A stretch of DNA of 64,000 nt from Microbacterium kyungheense (GCF_006783905.1 NZ_VFPE01000001.1:1413501-1477500), one strand, 5' to 3'. Counted from the first letter of the stretch, positions 39,657-49,091 are shown. A program made the numbers and translations. Notes: generated by a model from the sequence alone, not told the origin.

Positions 39657-40774
39657 CGCGCGGCCTGGACGGCGTCCTCGAGCGCCGTTTTGACGGTGCC
39701 CTGCAGGTCGTGCCACGAGGCGATGAACTTGGACACGCCCTCGTCCTCGAGCACCTGGGTGACATCGGCGAAGTCGACGCCGACCGCGGCCAGGCTGTCG
39801 AACACCTCGTGCGCAGCGGCGTAGGTGCCGGTCACGGCGTCGCCGGCGACCTGACCGTGGTCGAAGGTGGCCTCGAGCGTCTTCTCAGGCATCGTGTTGA
39901 CGGTGCCGGGGGCGATGAGCTCGGTGACGTACAGCGTGTCGGGCAGCGAGGGGTCCTTGACGCCCGTCGAGGCCCACAGCGGGCGCTGGGCGTGTGCCCC
40001 GGCGTCCGTCAGCGCCTTCGCGCGGTCGCTGGCGAACTGCTGCTCGAACAGCTCATACGCCAGACGTGCGTTCGCGACACCCGCCAGCGACTTCAGCGCG
40101 GTGGCCTCCTCCGTGCCGATCGCCGCGAGGCGCTTGTCGACCTCGGTGTCGACGCGCGACACGAAGAACGAGGCGACCGAGTGGATCTTCGAGATGTCGT
40201 GGCCGTTCGCCTGGGCCTGCTCGATGCCGGCGAGGAACGCCTCGATGACCTCGGCGTAGCGCTCCAGGCTGAAGATCAGCGTGACGTTGACCGAGATGCC
40301 CTCGGCGAGAACGGCGGTGATCGCGGGCAGGCCGGCCTTGGTCGCGGGGATCTTGATGTGCACGTTCGGGCGGTCGACCGTGGCCCACAGCTCCTTGGCC
40401 TGGGCGATGGTCGCATCCGTGTCGTGCGCGAGGTCGGGCGAGACCTCGATCGACACGCGGCCGTCGACGCCGTCAGTCGCCTCGTAGACGGGGCGGAAGA
40501 TGTCGGCGGCATCCCGCACGTCATCGGTCGTCGCTGCGAAGATCGCGTCGTCGACGGAGGCGCCGGCGGCGGCGAGCTCGGCGATCTGGGCGGCGTACGA
40601 GTGTCCGCCGCCGCCGATCGCGCCCTGGAAGATCGTCGGGTTGGTCGTGACGCCCGAGACGTTGCGCGTCGAGATGAGCTCGGTCAGGTTGCCGGACGTG
40701 ATGCGCTCTCGGGACAGGTCGTCGAGCCAGATGCTCACGCCCGCGGCGACCAGCTTCTCAGTGGGGGTGCTCAT
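39653..40774 (-). CDS. tal: Transaldolase
   Basis: A 373-residue TIM-barrel enzyme that moves a dihydroxyacetone unit between sugar phosphates. The Schiff-base Lys is in [15 protein letters not shown]; other marks are [19 protein letters not shown] near the N-terminus and [18 protein letters not shown]. The ATG lies 17 bases after tkt and the stop overlaps the pgi start. The length and sequence match the actinobacterial (TalB-unlike) group that clusters with tkt and pgi. Confidence 0.96.
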   Translation of the reverse strand: MSTPTEKLVAAGVSIWLDDLSRERITSGNLTELISTRNVSGVTTNPTIFQGAIGGGGHSYAAQIAELAAAGASVDDAIFAATTDDVRDAADIFRPVYEATDGVDGRVSIEVSPDLAHDTDATIAQAKELWATVDRPNVHIKIPATKAGLPAITAVLAEGISVNVTLIFSLERYAEVIEAFLAGIEQAQANGHDISKIHSVASFFVSRVDTEVDKRLAAIGTEEATALKSLAGVANARLAYELFEQQFASDRAKALTDAGAHAQRPLWASTGVKDPSLPDTLYVTELIAPGTVNTMPEKTLEATFDHGQVAGDAVTGTYAAAHEVFDSLAAVGVDFADVTQVLEDEGVSKFIASWHDLQGTVKTALEDAVQAAR

Positions 40775-40791
40775 GCTGCGTTCTCCTCGTG

Positions 40792-42894
40792 TTACTCGGC
40801 CGACGCGGCCGCGATGGTCTCGCGGGCGGCTTCGACGACGTGTTCGGCGGTGATGCCGAACTTCTGGAACAGGGTCTTGTAGTCGGCGGACGCGCCGAAG
40901 TGGTCGATCGCGACGGAGCGGCCGGCGTCGCCGACGATCCCGCGCCATGTGAGCGCCGAGCCGGCCTCGACCGACACGCGTGCCTTGACGCCGGCGGGCA
41001 GCACCTTCTCGCGGTACGCCTCGTCCTGCTCGGCGAACCACTCCAGCGAGGGTGCCGACACGACGCGGGCGCCCACGCCCTCGGCGACCAGGGTCTCGCG
41101 CGCAGCGACGGCGAGCTGCACCTCGGAGCCGGTCGCGATGAGGATCACGTCGGGCGTGCCGCCCGGGGCCTCGGCGAGGATGTACGCGCCCTTGGCGACG
41201 CCGTCGGTCGAGGCGAACACGTCACCGGAGGCCTCACCGTCGCCACGCTCGAACACCGGGATGTTCTGGCGCGTCAGCGCGATGCCCGAGGGCCCGCCCT
41301 GGCGTCGGAGGATCTCCAGCCACGCGGCCGAAGTCTCGTTCGCGTCCGCGGGGCGCACGACGGTGAAGTTGGGGATGGCGCGCAGCGTCGCGAGCTGCTC
41401 GACCGGCTGGTGGGTGGGGCCGTCCTCGCCGAGGGCGACGGAGTCGTGCGTCCACACGAAGACCGACGGGATGTCCATGAGGGCGGCCAGACGCACCGAC
41501 GGGCGCATGTAGTCGCTGAAGATCAGGAAGGTGCCGCCGAACGGACGCGTCGGTCCGTGCAGCTTGATGCCGTTGACGATCGCGCCCATCGCGTGCTCGC
41601 GGATGCCGAAGTGCAGCACGCGCCCGTACGGGTCGCCCGCCCACTCGTGCGTGGACCACTCCGACGGGATGAACGACTTCGCGTCCTTGATCGTCGTCAG
41701 GTTCGACTCGGCGAGGTCCGCCGATCCGCCCCACAGTTCGGGCAGCTCGGCGGCCAGCGCGTTGATGACGACACCCGACGCGGCGCGCGTGGAGACGTCC
41801 TTGCCCGCCTCGAACGAGGGGAGGGCGGATGCCAGGTCCGCAGGCAGCTCGCCCGCCTCGAGCCGGTCGAACAGCGCCTTGCGCTCGGGGTTTGCGGCCG
41901 CCCACGCGTCGAACGACTCCTGCCACACGGCACGGTCCTCGGCGGCGCGCTCGGCGAGGGCGCGGGTGTGGGCGATGACGTCCTCGGCGACGACGAAGGT
42001 CTGCTCGGGATCGAAGCCGAGCACCTTCTTGGTGGCGGCGAGCTCGTCGGCGCCGAGGGCGGAGCCGTGGATCTTGCCGGTGTTCTGCTTGCCGGGCGAG
42101 GGCCAGCCGATGATGGTGCGGAGGATGATGAGCGACGGCTTGGCCGTCTCGCCCTTCGCAGCCTCGAGCGCGGTGTAGAGCTCGGCCACGTCCTCGACGT
42201 ACTGGCCGGTCTTCTTCCAGTCGACCACCTGCACGTGCCAGCCGTACGCCTCGTAGCGCTTGGCGACGTCCTCGGTGAAGGCGACGTTCGTGTCGTCCTC
42301 GATCGAGATCTGGTTCGAGTCGTAGATCGCGATCAGGTTGCCCAGTGCCTGGTGGCCGGCGAGCGACGAGGCCTCGGAGGTCACGCCCTCCTGCAGGTCG
42401 CCGTCGCCCGCGATGACGTACACGAAGTGGTCGAACGGCGACGTCCCGGCCGCCGCGTCCGGGTCGAACAGGCCGCGCTCGTAGCGGGCGGCGTATGCGA
42501 AGCCCACCGACGACGCGAGGCCTTGGCCGAGCGGTCCCGTGGTGATCTCGACGCCCTTGGTGTGGCCGTACTCGGGGTGGCCCGGGGTGAGGGAGCCCCA
42601 CGTGCGGAGCGCCTTGAGGTCGTCGAGCTCGAGCCCGAAGCCGCCGAGGTACAGCTGCACGTACTGGGTCAGCGAGGAGTGCCCGGCCGACAGGATGAAC
42701 CGGTCACGGCCCACCCAGTGGGTGTCCGCCGGGTCGTGGCGCAGCACGCGCTGGTAGAGGAGGTATGCCGCGGGAGCCAGGCTCATCGCCGTTCCCGGGT
42801 GGCCGTTGCCGACCTTCTCCACGGCGTCCGCCGCGAGGACGCGGGCGGTGTCCACCGCGCGCCGATCGATCTCTTCCCAACGCAGTTCCGACAC
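40792..42894 (-). CDS. tkt: Transketolase
   Basis: A 700-residue thiamine diphosphate enzyme transferring two-carbon ketol units. The N-terminus reads [20 protein letters not shown], and the cofactor site [18 protein letters not shown] is near residue 155-172. The pyrimidine-binding domain has [19 protein letters not shown], and the C-terminal domain follows. I chose GTG 42894 because it gives the normal length and follows a GAAAGG purine run; an upstream ATG would add 66 unlikely residues. It is the first gene of the minus-strand pentose phosphate operon, divergent from ctaB. Confidence 0.97.
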   Translation of the reverse strand: MSELRWEEIDRRAVDTARVLAADAVEKVGNGHPGTAMSLAPAAYLLYQRVLRHDPADTHWVGRDRFILSAGHSSLTQYVQLYLGGFGLELDDLKALRTWGSLTPGHPEYGHTKGVEITTGPLGQGLASSVGFAYAARYERGLFDPDAAAGTSPFDHFVYVIAGDGDLQEGVTSEASSLAGHQALGNLIAIYDSNQISIEDDTNVAFTEDVAKRYEAYGWHVQVVDWKKTGQYVEDVAELYTALEAAKGETAKPSLIILRTIIGWPSPGKQNTGKIHGSALGADELAATKKVLGFDPEQTFVVAEDVIAHTRALAERAAEDRAVWQESFDAWAAANPERKALFDRLEAGELPADLASALPSFEAGKDVSTRAASGVVINALAAELPELWGGSADLAESNLTTIKDAKSFIPSEWSTHEWAGDPYGRVLHFGIREHAMGAIVNGIKLHGPTRPFGGTFLIFSDYMRPSVRLAALMDIPSVFVWTHDSVALGEDGPTHQPVEQLATLRAIPNFTVVRPADANETSAAWLEILRRQGGPSGIALTRQNIPVFERGDGEASGDVFASTDGVAKGAYILAEAPGGTPDVILIATGSEVQLAVAARETLVAEGVGARVVSAPSLEWFAEQDEAYREKVLPAGVKARVSVEAGSALTWRGIVGDAGRSVAIDHFGASADYKTLFQKFGITAEHVVEAARETIAAASAE

Positions 42895-42993
42895 CCAGGC
42901 GCCTTTCTCGAGGAGGTGCGCCCGGCAGATGGCCGATTCGCGGCCCTTGTCCGGATGGAGAAGGGGAGATCGGCGGCGGGCGCGCGTGTGTTC

Positions 42994-42999
42994 AGCATA
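42994..42999 (-). promoter_or_regulatory. Minus-strand -10 TATGCT for the tkt operon
   Basis: Read on the minus strand, TATGCT lies about 100 bases before the tkt GTG, giving a leader of some 90 bases. No -35 consensus is obvious. Confidence 0.5.
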
Positions 43000-43188
43000 G
43001 CGAAGCGGTATGCCGCCCAGGCCATGCGAGCCGTCAATGTGACAGAGTCTTTCGGACGCGATTGCGCCCACGGTCACCGGCGGGTGACGCATTCGTCACG
43101 ATCCGCTCACTCCTTCGTCCGCTCCGATGTGATCGGTAACAGCCGCGGCGGCGTCCGGCTCCGGCAGGGTGGGCACGGGCCTATGCCC

Positions 43189-43194
43189 TAGACT
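43189..43194 (+). promoter_or_regulatory. -10 TAGACT upstream of ctaB
   Basis: TAGACT lies 35 bases before the ATG at 43229. Transcription from about 43201 would exclude the in-frame GTG at 43196, supporting the ATG as the start. Confidence 0.5.
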
Positions 43195-43228
43195 TGTGGA
43201 GATTCTGCAGGCGGCGATAGCGGGGGCC

Positions 43229-44176
43229 ATGGACATCACCAGGACGGCCGGGGACGAGGCATCCAGTTCCGTCGACGCACCCCGCCCGGCTCGCCAGGGG
43301 ATCGGCCGCACCGTCAAGGCGTACGTCGCCCTGATGAAGCCGCGGGTGCTCGAGCTGCTGCTCGTGACGACCGTGCCCGTGATGATCCTCGCCCAGGGCG
43401 GGTTCCCGAGCCTGTGGCTCATCATCGCGACCGTCATCGGCGGCACCGCGAGCGCAGGCTCCGCCGCGGCGTTCAACATGTACCTCGACCGCGACATCGA
43501 CGCGCACATGCAGCGGACCGTGAACCGTCCGCTGGTCACCGGCGAGGTCTCCCCGCGCGGCGCGCTCGTCTTCGCGTGGTCGCTCGCGGTGTTCTCGACG
43601 GTGTGGCTGTGGCTCACCACGAACTGGCTCGCCGCGACGCTGTCGGCCGTCGCCATCTTCTTCTACGTCGTGATCTACACGATGATCCTCAAGCGCCGCA
43701 CCGAGCAGAACATCGTGTGGGGCGGCATTGCCGGGTGCTTCCCGGTGCTGATCGGCTGGACGGCCGTGACCGGTTCGCTCGCGTGGCCGCCGGTCATCCT
43801 GTTCGCCCTGGTCTTCCTGTGGACGCCGCCGCACTACTGGCCGCTGTCGATGAAGTACAAGGACCAGTACGAGAACGTGGACGTGCCGATGCTGGGCGCC
43901 ACGCGCGCCGGCTCGCAGGTGGGCCTGCAGGTGATCCTGTACGCGTGGGCGACCGTCGTGTGCTCGCTGCTGCTGATCCCCGTCGCCGACATGGGCCTCG
44001 TCTACACCGTCTCGGCCGTCGTCTTCGGCGGATGGTTCATTTACGAGTCGCACGTGCTCTACAACCGCGCCGTCCGTGGCACCGAGCCGCGGCCCATGCG
44101 CGTGTTCCACGCTTCGATCACGTACCTGACGCTGCTGTTCGTCGCGATCGCGATCGATCCGCTGCTGCCGTTCTGA
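43229..44176 (+). CDS. ctaB: Protoheme IX farnesyltransferase (heme O synthase)
   Basis: A 315-residue UbiA-family membrane enzyme that adds a farnesyl group to heme B to make heme O for cytochrome oxidase. The prenyl diphosphate motif is [20 protein letters not shown] (N-x-x-x-D), and the second acidic region is [20 protein letters not shown]. About eight or nine spans are visible. It works with ctaA, which lies about 4 kb downstream on the opposite strand; in many actinobacteria the two are adjacent. Confidence 0.95.
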   Translation: MDITRTAGDEASSSVDAPRPARQGIGRTVKAYVALMKPRVLELLLVTTVPVMILAQGGFPSLWLIIATVIGGTASAGSAAAFNMYLDRDIDAHMQRTVNRPLVTGEVSPRGALVFAWSLAVFSTVWLWLTTNWLAATLSAVAIFFYVVIYTMILKRRTEQNIVWGGIAGCFPVLIGWTAVTGSLAWPPVILFALVFLWTPPHYWPLSMKYKDQYENVDVPMLGATRAGSQVGLQVILYAWATVVCSLLLIPVADMGLVYTVSAVVFGGWFIYESHVLYNRAVRGTEPRPMRVFHASITYLTLLFVAIAIDPLLPF

Positions 44177-44180
44177 TCCT

Positions 44181-44208
44181 GAGCCCCTGTCGATTCCGGC
44201 GGGGGCTC
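44181..44208 (+). terminator. Hairpin after ctaB
   Basis: A 7-bp stem gagcccc / ggggctc with a 14-base loop begins four bases after the stop and is followed by GTTCGTC. Modest strength. Confidence 0.45.
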
Positions 44209-44262
44209 GTTCGTCGGAAGGATGAAGGGGCACAATGCCTCTCGACGACGAAGGAGTGAACG

Positions 44263-44616
44263 ATGGCGCAGTACATGATCCTGATCTACGGCGACGAGGC
44301 GCAGTGGGACGCCCGCACGGACGAGGGCGTGCGTGCCACCGATGCGGGCCATCGGGCCTTCACCGAGCGGGCGGGGCAGGCGATCCTCGCCTCGGGCGAG
44401 CTCGAGCCCATCAGCACCGCCACGACGCTGCGCGCCGGAAAGGACCGGCCGCTGATCACGGACGGGCCGTTCCTCGAGACGAAGGAGGTGCTCGGCGGCT
44501 TCTACCTGGTCGACGTGCCCGATCTCGATGAGGCCCTCGCCCTCGCCGCGCTCCTGCACGAGACCACGGAAGGGCACGCCGGCGTTCAGGTCCAGCCTCT
44601 CGTGAACCACGGCTGA
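44263..44616 (+). CDS. YciI/DGPF domain protein
   Basis: A 117-residue protein of the YCII-related superfamily. The diagnostic motif is LITDGPFLETKEVLGGFYLV, preceded by KYMILIYGDE-like AQYMILIYGDEAQW and followed by DLDEALALAALL. DGPF proteins are small ferredoxin-like fold proteins of unknown chemistry that are encoded next to ECF42 sigma factors. Here the sigma factor gene begins three bases after the stop. AAGGAG precedes the ATG. Confidence 0.92.
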   Translation: MAQYMILIYGDEAQWDARTDEGVRATDAGHRAFTERAGQAILASGELEPISTATTLRAGKDRPLITDGPFLETKEVLGGFYLVDVPDLDEALALAALLHETTEGHAGVQVQPLVNHG

Positions 44617-44619
44617 CGA

Positions 44620-45909
44620 ATGGATGCCGCCACCGCGCCGCGCCCGGCCGCTGACGCCGTCGACGCCGCCCTCGGCCGTGCGCACCGCGAGGAGTGGGCC
44701 GCGGTCGTGGCGACGACCGCGCGGCTGACCGGAGACCTCGACCTCGCGGAGGAGAGCGCCCAGGAGGCCTTCGCGCGGGCCGTCGAGGTGTGGCCGGTGC
44801 GCGGCATCCCGGATCGTCCCGGTGCATGGCTGACGACGGTCGCCGCGAACCGGGCGCGCGACGAGCTGCGGCGGCGGACGGCGCTGCGCCGGCGGCTGCC
44901 ACTGCTCGTGCGCGAGGACCCGCCCGACGACGAGGCGTCCTGGCACGCCGATGACCGGCTGCGGCTGGTCTTCACGTGCTGCCACCCGGCGCTCGCGAAG
45001 GAGGCGCAGGTCGCGCTCACGCTGCGGCTCGTGTGCGGCGTCTCGACCGGCGACATCGCCGCCGCCTTCCTCGTGAGCGAGCCCACGATGGCGGCGCGGG
45101 TCACCCGGGCCAAGCGCAAGATCGCCGCCGCGCGCATCCCGTTCCGGGTCCCGGACGCGGCGGAGCTGCCGGCGCGCGTCGACGTCGTGTGCGACGTGCT
45201 GTACCTGGTGTTCACGGTCGGCCACGCACCGCCGTCGGGGGATGCGGTCGTCCGCGCGGATCTCGTGGACGAGGCGATCGCGCTCACCCGCATGCTGCAC
45301 GGTCTGCTGCCGAAGAACCGTGCAGTGACGGGACTCCTCGCCCTCATGCTGCTCACCGATGCGCGCCGCGGCACACGCGACGACCTGCTGCCCGACCAGG
45401 ACCGGGCCCGCTGGGATCGTGCGCTCATCGACGAGGGTCTCGCCCTGCTCGCCGAGGCCACCGCCGGCTCCGCCGACAGGTATGCGATCTCGGCCGCCAT
45501 CGCCGCGGTCCACGCGCAGGCGCCGACGTGGCCCGATACCGACTGGGCCCGCATCGTCGAGCTGTACGGCCTGCTCGACCGCACGTGGCCGAGCCCCGTC
45601 GTCGCATTGAACGGCGCCGTCGCGCTCGGCATGCGCGACGGCGCCGCCGCCGGTCTCGCCGCGGTGGACGAGGTGGCGACAGACCCGGTCCTCGACCGCT
45701 ACCCGTACCTGCCGGCGGCCCGCGCCGCGTTCCTCGGCGAGCTCGGCCGGTGGGACGAGGCCGCGGACGCCTACGCGGCGGCCGCAGCCCTGGCCGGCAG
45801 TGCCGCCGAACGGGGACGGCTGGAGGCCCAGACCGCCGACGCACGGGCGCGCGCGGCTGTGGATAACTCGGAAGACGGTGCCGGGGGTCCCGTTACGGTT
45901 GACGGATGA
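44620..45909 (+). CDS. ECF RNA polymerase sigma factor, ECF42 type (DGPF-linked)
   Basis: A 429-residue sigma factor. Region 2 includes LTGDLDLAEESAQEAFARAV and RPGAWLTTVAANRARDELRR; region 4 includes GVSTGDIAAAFLVSEPTMAA and RVTRAKRKIAAARIPF. A 240-residue C-terminal extension (DUF6596-like then TPR-like, for example PSPVVALNGAVALGMRDG and GRWDEAADAYAAAAAL) replaces an anti-sigma partner. This architecture next to a DGPF gene defines the ECF42 group, whose activity depends on the extension. The TGA overlaps the start of the lipoprotein gene. Confidence 0.92.
   Translation: MDAATAPRPAADAVDAALGRAHREEWAAVVATTARLTGDLDLAEESAQEAFARAVEVWPVRGIPDRPGAWLTTVAANRARDELRRRTALRRRLPLLVREDPPDDEASWHADDRLRLVFTCCHPALAKEAQVALTLRLVCGVSTGDIAAAFLVSEPTMAARVTRAKRKIAAARIPFRVPDAAELPARVDVVCDVLYLVFTVGHAPPSGDAVVRADLVDEAIALTRMLHGLLPKNRAVTGLLALMLLTDARRGTRDDLLPDQDRARWDRALIDEGLALLAEATAGSADRYAISAAIAAVHAQAPTWPDTDWARIVELYGLLDRTWPSPVVALNGAVALGMRDGAAAGLAAVDEVATDPVLDRYPYLPAARAAFLGELGRWDEAADAYAAAAALAGSAAERGRLEAQTADARARAAVDNSEDGAGGPVTVDG
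45894..45899 (+). promoter_or_regulatory. -10 TACGGT inside the end of the sigma factor gene
   Basis: TACGGT ends six bases before the ATG at 45906, within the last codons of the sigma factor gene. It predicts a leaderless message for the lipoprotein gene, partly independent of the upstream operon. Confidence 0.45.
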
Positions 45910-46430
45910 TCCTGCGTGCGACGACGGTGACCCTCGGGTTTGCGGCGGCCGCCGTGATGCTGTGTGGATGCCTCGCCCCGGCGCCGGAGCCCACGCCCAC
46001 GCCCACGGCGGTGTTCGCGAGCGAGGACGAGGCGTTCGCCGCCGCGGAGGAGACGTACCGGGCGTATGTGGATGCCGCGAACGCGAGGCGTGAGGATCCT
46101 GACTCCGAGCCCGATCCGCAGAGCTTTCTGGTTGGCGATGCGCTGGAACGCGACGTGGATTCGAGGCGCGAGTTGGCGGAGCTCGGCCTTCAGCTTGTCG
46201 GATCGTCGTCGGTAACGGATATGAGCTTCATCTCGGCGGACGTATCCACAGGTGATGTTGTGATTCAGGCTTGCTACGACTCGGGCGGCGCGCGGGTAAT
46301 CGACAAAACAGGAGTGGATGTCACACCAGCCGATCGTGATGCCACGGTGATGATCAGCATCGAGAGTGTTCGCATGGGGGATCGGCAGATCATCGAGTCG
46401 ATGTCGCCGGTTGAAGGAGACCCATGCTGA
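45906..46430 (+). CDS. Predicted lipoprotein, family unknown
   Basis: A 174-residue protein. The N-terminus LRATTVTLGFAAAAVMLCGC is a lipoprotein signal with the modified Cys near 22, followed by a Pro/Thr spacer (LAPAPEPTPTPT). The mature part, with AFAAAEETYRAYVDAANARR and then a beta-rich region (STGDVVIQACYDSGGARVID), resembles small secreted lipoproteins of Microbacterium with an NTF2/SnoaL-like shape, but I cannot name a family. From about 46080 the G+C content and codon use drop clearly below the neighbours. It overlaps the next gene by seven bases. Confidence 0.75.
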   Translation: MILRATTVTLGFAAAAVMLCGCLAPAPEPTPTPTAVFASEDEAFAAAEETYRAYVDAANARREDPDSEPDPQSFLVGDALERDVDSRRELAELGLQLVGSSSVTDMSFISADVSTGDVVIQACYDSGGARVIDKTGVDVTPADRDATVMISIESVRMGDRQIIESMSPVEGDPC

Positions 46431-47239
46431 GCTCGGTGCTTCTCGCGCTTGCGGTTGGAACGTCGTTCGTCGTTGCTACACCGATGGCCGCATCGAGTGT
46501 GAGTTGCTCAGAAGCTGATTACGTGACCGGAGTCTGTCGAAGCGCAACCAACAACGGCCAGCAGGTAGACATTCGTGCTTCAGAGGACTACGGCGGCGGT
46601 CCGAGCTCACCGGGAGCATCGTCAGCCTCGCCTCCTGGGGATGGTCACGTGCCCGAGATCATCTACGACGAGTTCGTACCCGGTCTGACCTGCGACTCGT
46701 CCGACGAGTCATGCGTTCGCAAGGATCCTGCGGCGGAGCCGGTGGACGCGGGCTTCCCCGCCGTGACGCTCGCGGATCTTGCGTCGTTCCGGCCGGCGAC
46801 GCCTCAGCTCACCGGTGAGCCGGCGGGGTTCGGCGTGGTCCACATGCCGACGAACTTCGTGGCCACGGCCTCTGCGCAGGACATCCCCGGCGTGCTGCTC
46901 GGGTATCCGGTGACCGTGCGGTTCACGCCGGTCGCCTATGTGTTCTCGTACGGCGACGGGCAGTCGCTGCGGGCGGCGTCGAGCGGCGTCGCGTGGGCGG
47001 CATCCGGCAGCCCGCAGTTCACGCCGACCGACACGAGTCACGCGTACCAGGAGCGAGGCGTCTACCTGTCGAGCGTCGCGACCGAGTACTCTGCGGCCGT
47101 GAACTTCGGCGCCGGATGGCGGGCGGTCGACGGTGTGGTGACGGCCCGGACGGGCGACTACCCGGTGCAGGTCGTCGAGGCGCGGACCGCCCTCGTGGAG
47201 CGCACGTGCGCGGAGGACCCCCGTGGTCCGGGCTGCTGA
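46424..47239 (+). CDS. Exported protein with PKD-like region
   Basis: A 271-residue protein. A short signal peptide (LSSVLLALAVGTSFVVATPM) is followed by a Cys-containing segment (SCSEADYVTGVCRSATNNG), a Ser/Pro/Gly linker, and a C-terminal half with AYVFSYGDGQS and TDTSHAYQERGVYLSSVA, the pattern of a PKD domain (FGDG...HxYxxxGxY). It ends in a Cys pair. PKD folds often mediate surface contacts. The first 200 bases have lower G+C than the rest. AAGGAG precedes the ATG, and overlap with the lipoprotein gene suggests the two act together outside the cell. Confidence 0.7.
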   Translation: MLSSVLLALAVGTSFVVATPMAASSVSCSEADYVTGVCRSATNNGQQVDIRASEDYGGGPSSPGASSASPPGDGHVPEIIYDEFVPGLTCDSSDESCVRKDPAAEPVDAGFPAVTLADLASFRPATPQLTGEPAGFGVVHMPTNFVATASAQDIPGVLLGYPVTVRFTPVAYVFSYGDGQSLRAASSGVAWAASGSPQFTPTDTSHAYQERGVYLSSVATEYSAAVNFGAGWRAVDGVVTARTGDYPVQVVEARTALVERTCAEDPRGPGC

Positions 47240-47255
47240 CGCCGGGAACGACGAA

Positions 47256-47291
47256 GCCGCAGGGTGAGCGGATCGTGCTCAGCCCTGCGGC
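47256..47291. terminator. Hairpin between convergent genes
   Basis: gccgcagggtgagc / gctcagccctgcggc forms a 14-bp stem with one bulged G and a short loop. It lies between the ends of the PKD-like exported gene and the minus-strand membrane gene and can serve both. Confidence 0.6.
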
Positions 47292-47306
47292 CTCGATGGG
47301 TACCGA

Positions 47307-47765
47307 TCAGCGGGCGGGGCCGTCCTCGGTCTCGGCGGCCGGCGCGGCCTCGACGACGGGCGCGGCCTCGGCCACGGGCGCGGCCTCGACGACCGGCGCA
47401 GTCTCTGCGACCGGCGCGGCCGGGACGACAGGCGCCGCGGCGGGAAGGAACTCGTCGGCCTCGGGCGTCGCCGCGACGGGCTCGACGACCTCGACGGCCG
47501 GCTCGGGGCGCAGCGTCGCGAGGGCGGCGACAGCGAGGGTCAGGAAGATGCCGACGATGCCGGCGCCGAGCAGGACGGCGCCCGCGACGGCGACGGACTG
47601 CCCGACGTAGACGTCGACCGGCGTCGCGGTGTTGTCCGTGAGGACGGTCGTCATGGAGCCCAGCTTGGACGTGAGCAGGTACGCGCCGCCGGCGGCGGTG
47701 CCCAGCGACACGATGAGAAGACCCCAGAACGGGATGCTGCGGGCGAGAGGGGGACGGGTGGACAT
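47307..47765 (-). CDS. Two-span membrane protein with Ala/Pro/Val/Glu repeat tail
   Basis: A 152-residue protein with two membrane spans (IPFWGLLIVSLGTAAGGAYLL and VAVAGAVLLGAGIVGIFLTLAV). The last 70 residues are low-complexity Ala/Pro/Val/Glu, formed from an 18-base repeat that reads as six-residue units of the form VVEAAP/VAETAP. I do not recognise a family. Start at the ATG 47765 follows GAGGAG. The tail probably extends into the cytoplasm or the cell wall; topology is uncertain. Confidence 0.6.
   Translation of the reverse strand: MSTRPPLARSIPFWGLLIVSLGTAAGGAYLLTSKLGSMTTVLTDNTATPVDVYVGQSVAVAGAVLLGAGIVGIFLTLAVAALATLRPEPAVEVVEPVAATPEADEFLPAAAPVVPAAPVAETAPVVEAAPVAEAAPVVEAAPAAETEDGPAR
47341..47430. 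repeat. 18-bp tandem repeat, five units, in a coding tail
   Basis: Five consecutive 18-base units starting with GGCGCGGCCTCG-type sequence (three close copies, two degenerate). The period is a multiple of three, so gain or loss of units keeps the frame. Confidence 0.8.
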
Positions 47766-47875
47766 GTGTCGATCACTCCTCGAAGGCGCGACCCGGGTGG
47801 TCGCGGCATCCACCTTGACAGCAGAGGCAGTGGCCCCGCAATGCGAACCCTATGCGTTCCCTGTGCGGGGAGGGA

Positions 47876-48820
47876 TCACGCGGCGGCCGCGACGGGCCGC
47901 TTGACGTGCATGACGACGGCGGTCATCACCGCCACGGCGATCGCGGCGAGCACCATGTGCACGCCGACCGCGAGCGGGGGCAGGTCGTTGCGCGCCTGGT
48001 ACAGGCCCACGGCGATCTGCACGAGCTCGACGGCGAGCAGCGCGATCGCCCACCCGCGGAACCTCGTCGCGCCGACGACCCACGCGCCGATCACCATCAC
48101 CAGCGTGAGGGCGAACATCGCGTAGGCGGGCCACGAGTGGACGTGCTCGAGCACCGTGGCATCGAAGCCGTTGCGCAGCGTGACCTCGGGGTCGCCCGAG
48201 TGCGGGCCCGCTCCCGTGGTGAGCACGCCGATCAGCACGGTGATGGCGAGCACGAACGAGCTGATGTGCGTGACGACGGCGAGCCACCGCGGCACCGCGA
48301 GCTCGCGCGGGCCGGCGGGCTGGCCCATGCGCGCGACGAACGCCGCCGAGACGCCCACGAGCACGAGCGACACGATGTAGTGGAACGACACCAGGTTCGG
48401 GTGCAGATCGAACAGGACCAGGATGCCGCCGACCGCGGCCTGCACGAGCACGCCCGCGAAGACGATCCACGCCATGGTCCACAGGTCGCGTCGCTGGTGA
48501 CGGATGCGCGAGACGAACACGATGACGGCGACGGCGGCCAGGCCGACGAAGAACGACAGACCGCGGTTCCCGAACTCGATCAGGCTGTGATAGCTCTGCG
48601 CCTCGGTGGGGAACAGCGAGTCCGCGGTGCACAGCGGCCACTCGCATCCGAGTCCCGAATCCGTCAGGCGCACAGCACCGCCCGTGCCGACGATCGCGAT
48701 CTCGAGGATGAGCGAGATCCACGCCGCCACGCGCACGCGGGCGTCGACGTGGTCGGGGAGCCACTGCCGGAATCGCTGCCACACGCCGGGTGCTGTGGTC
48801 GTCGACGGGTCCGCGGACAT
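47876..48820 (-). CDS. ctaA: Heme A synthase (COX15/CtaA family)
   Basis: A 314-residue membrane enzyme that oxidises heme O to heme A. Eight spans are visible. Family marks are IVGTGGAVRLTDSGLGCEWP near the first span, HSLIEFGNRGLSFFVG with a heme-ligand His, LVSFHYIVSLVLV, EHVHSWPAYAMFAL, and GVHMVLAAIAVAVMTA with another His. The CxxxxxC pair GCEWPLC is present, as in the Bacillus/actinobacterial type. ATG 48820 follows AGGAGG. It is paired in function with ctaB upstream. Confidence 0.94.
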   Translation of the reverse strand: MSADPSTTTAPGVWQRFRQWLPDHVDARVRVAAWISLILEIAIVGTGGAVRLTDSGLGCEWPLCTADSLFPTEAQSYHSLIEFGNRGLSFFVGLAAVAVIVFVSRIRHQRRDLWTMAWIVFAGVLVQAAVGGILVLFDLHPNLVSFHYIVSLVLVGVSAAFVARMGQPAGPRELAVPRWLAVVTHISSFVLAITVLIGVLTTGAGPHSGDPEVTLRNGFDATVLEHVHSWPAYAMFALTLVMVIGAWVVGATRFRGWAIALLAVELVQIAVGLYQARNDLPPLAVGVHMVLAAIAVAVMTAVVMHVKRPVAAAA

Positions 48821-48898
48821 GCTGGTGATCGCCTCCTGGGAGAGGCTCCGGACGCCGCGTGTGACGGACGACGCGCGTCCGTGACGGGGTGGAACCTG

Positions 48899-48904
48899 TA
48901 GAAT
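48899..48904 (+). promoter_or_regulatory. -10 TAGAAT, probable promoter of the suf operon
   Basis: TAGAAT lies in the 271-base gap between ctaA and sufB and would give a leader of about 180 bases. No [4Fe-4S] regulator site can be assigned, and no sufR gene is next to it. Confidence 0.45.
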
Positions 48905-49091
48905 CGAGGGGTCGGTCGCAAACGGCTCACGTCTGTTCATGACAGATGTGGGGCGCAGCGCACCACCGACAGTCTAGGCGCGATCTCTGCGCCGCTTTGA
49001 GAGGGCCCGACGAGCGGCATCCACCCCTGGTAACTCCACCGGGGGAACCGGAATGCCGGGGCGGATGACACCGCAGGACCCGGAGGAGAAC

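Larger units (their letters stand above)
42895..43228. other. Divergent control region between tkt and ctaB
   Basis: A 334-base gap between divergent operons with no credible gene. It holds a minus-strand TATGCT hexamer for tkt, a plus-strand TAGACT for ctaB and, between them, a comparatively AT-rich stretch (about 43030-43140) with CGTCACGATCCGCTCACTCC. No known riboswitch or clear palindrome is recognised. Confidence 0.55.

Noticed and set aside
46424..47239. Pseudogene or frameshifted fragment
   Set aside because: The frame is open, has a ribosome-binding site, signal peptide and coherent C-terminal pattern. Unusual composition alone does not make it broken.
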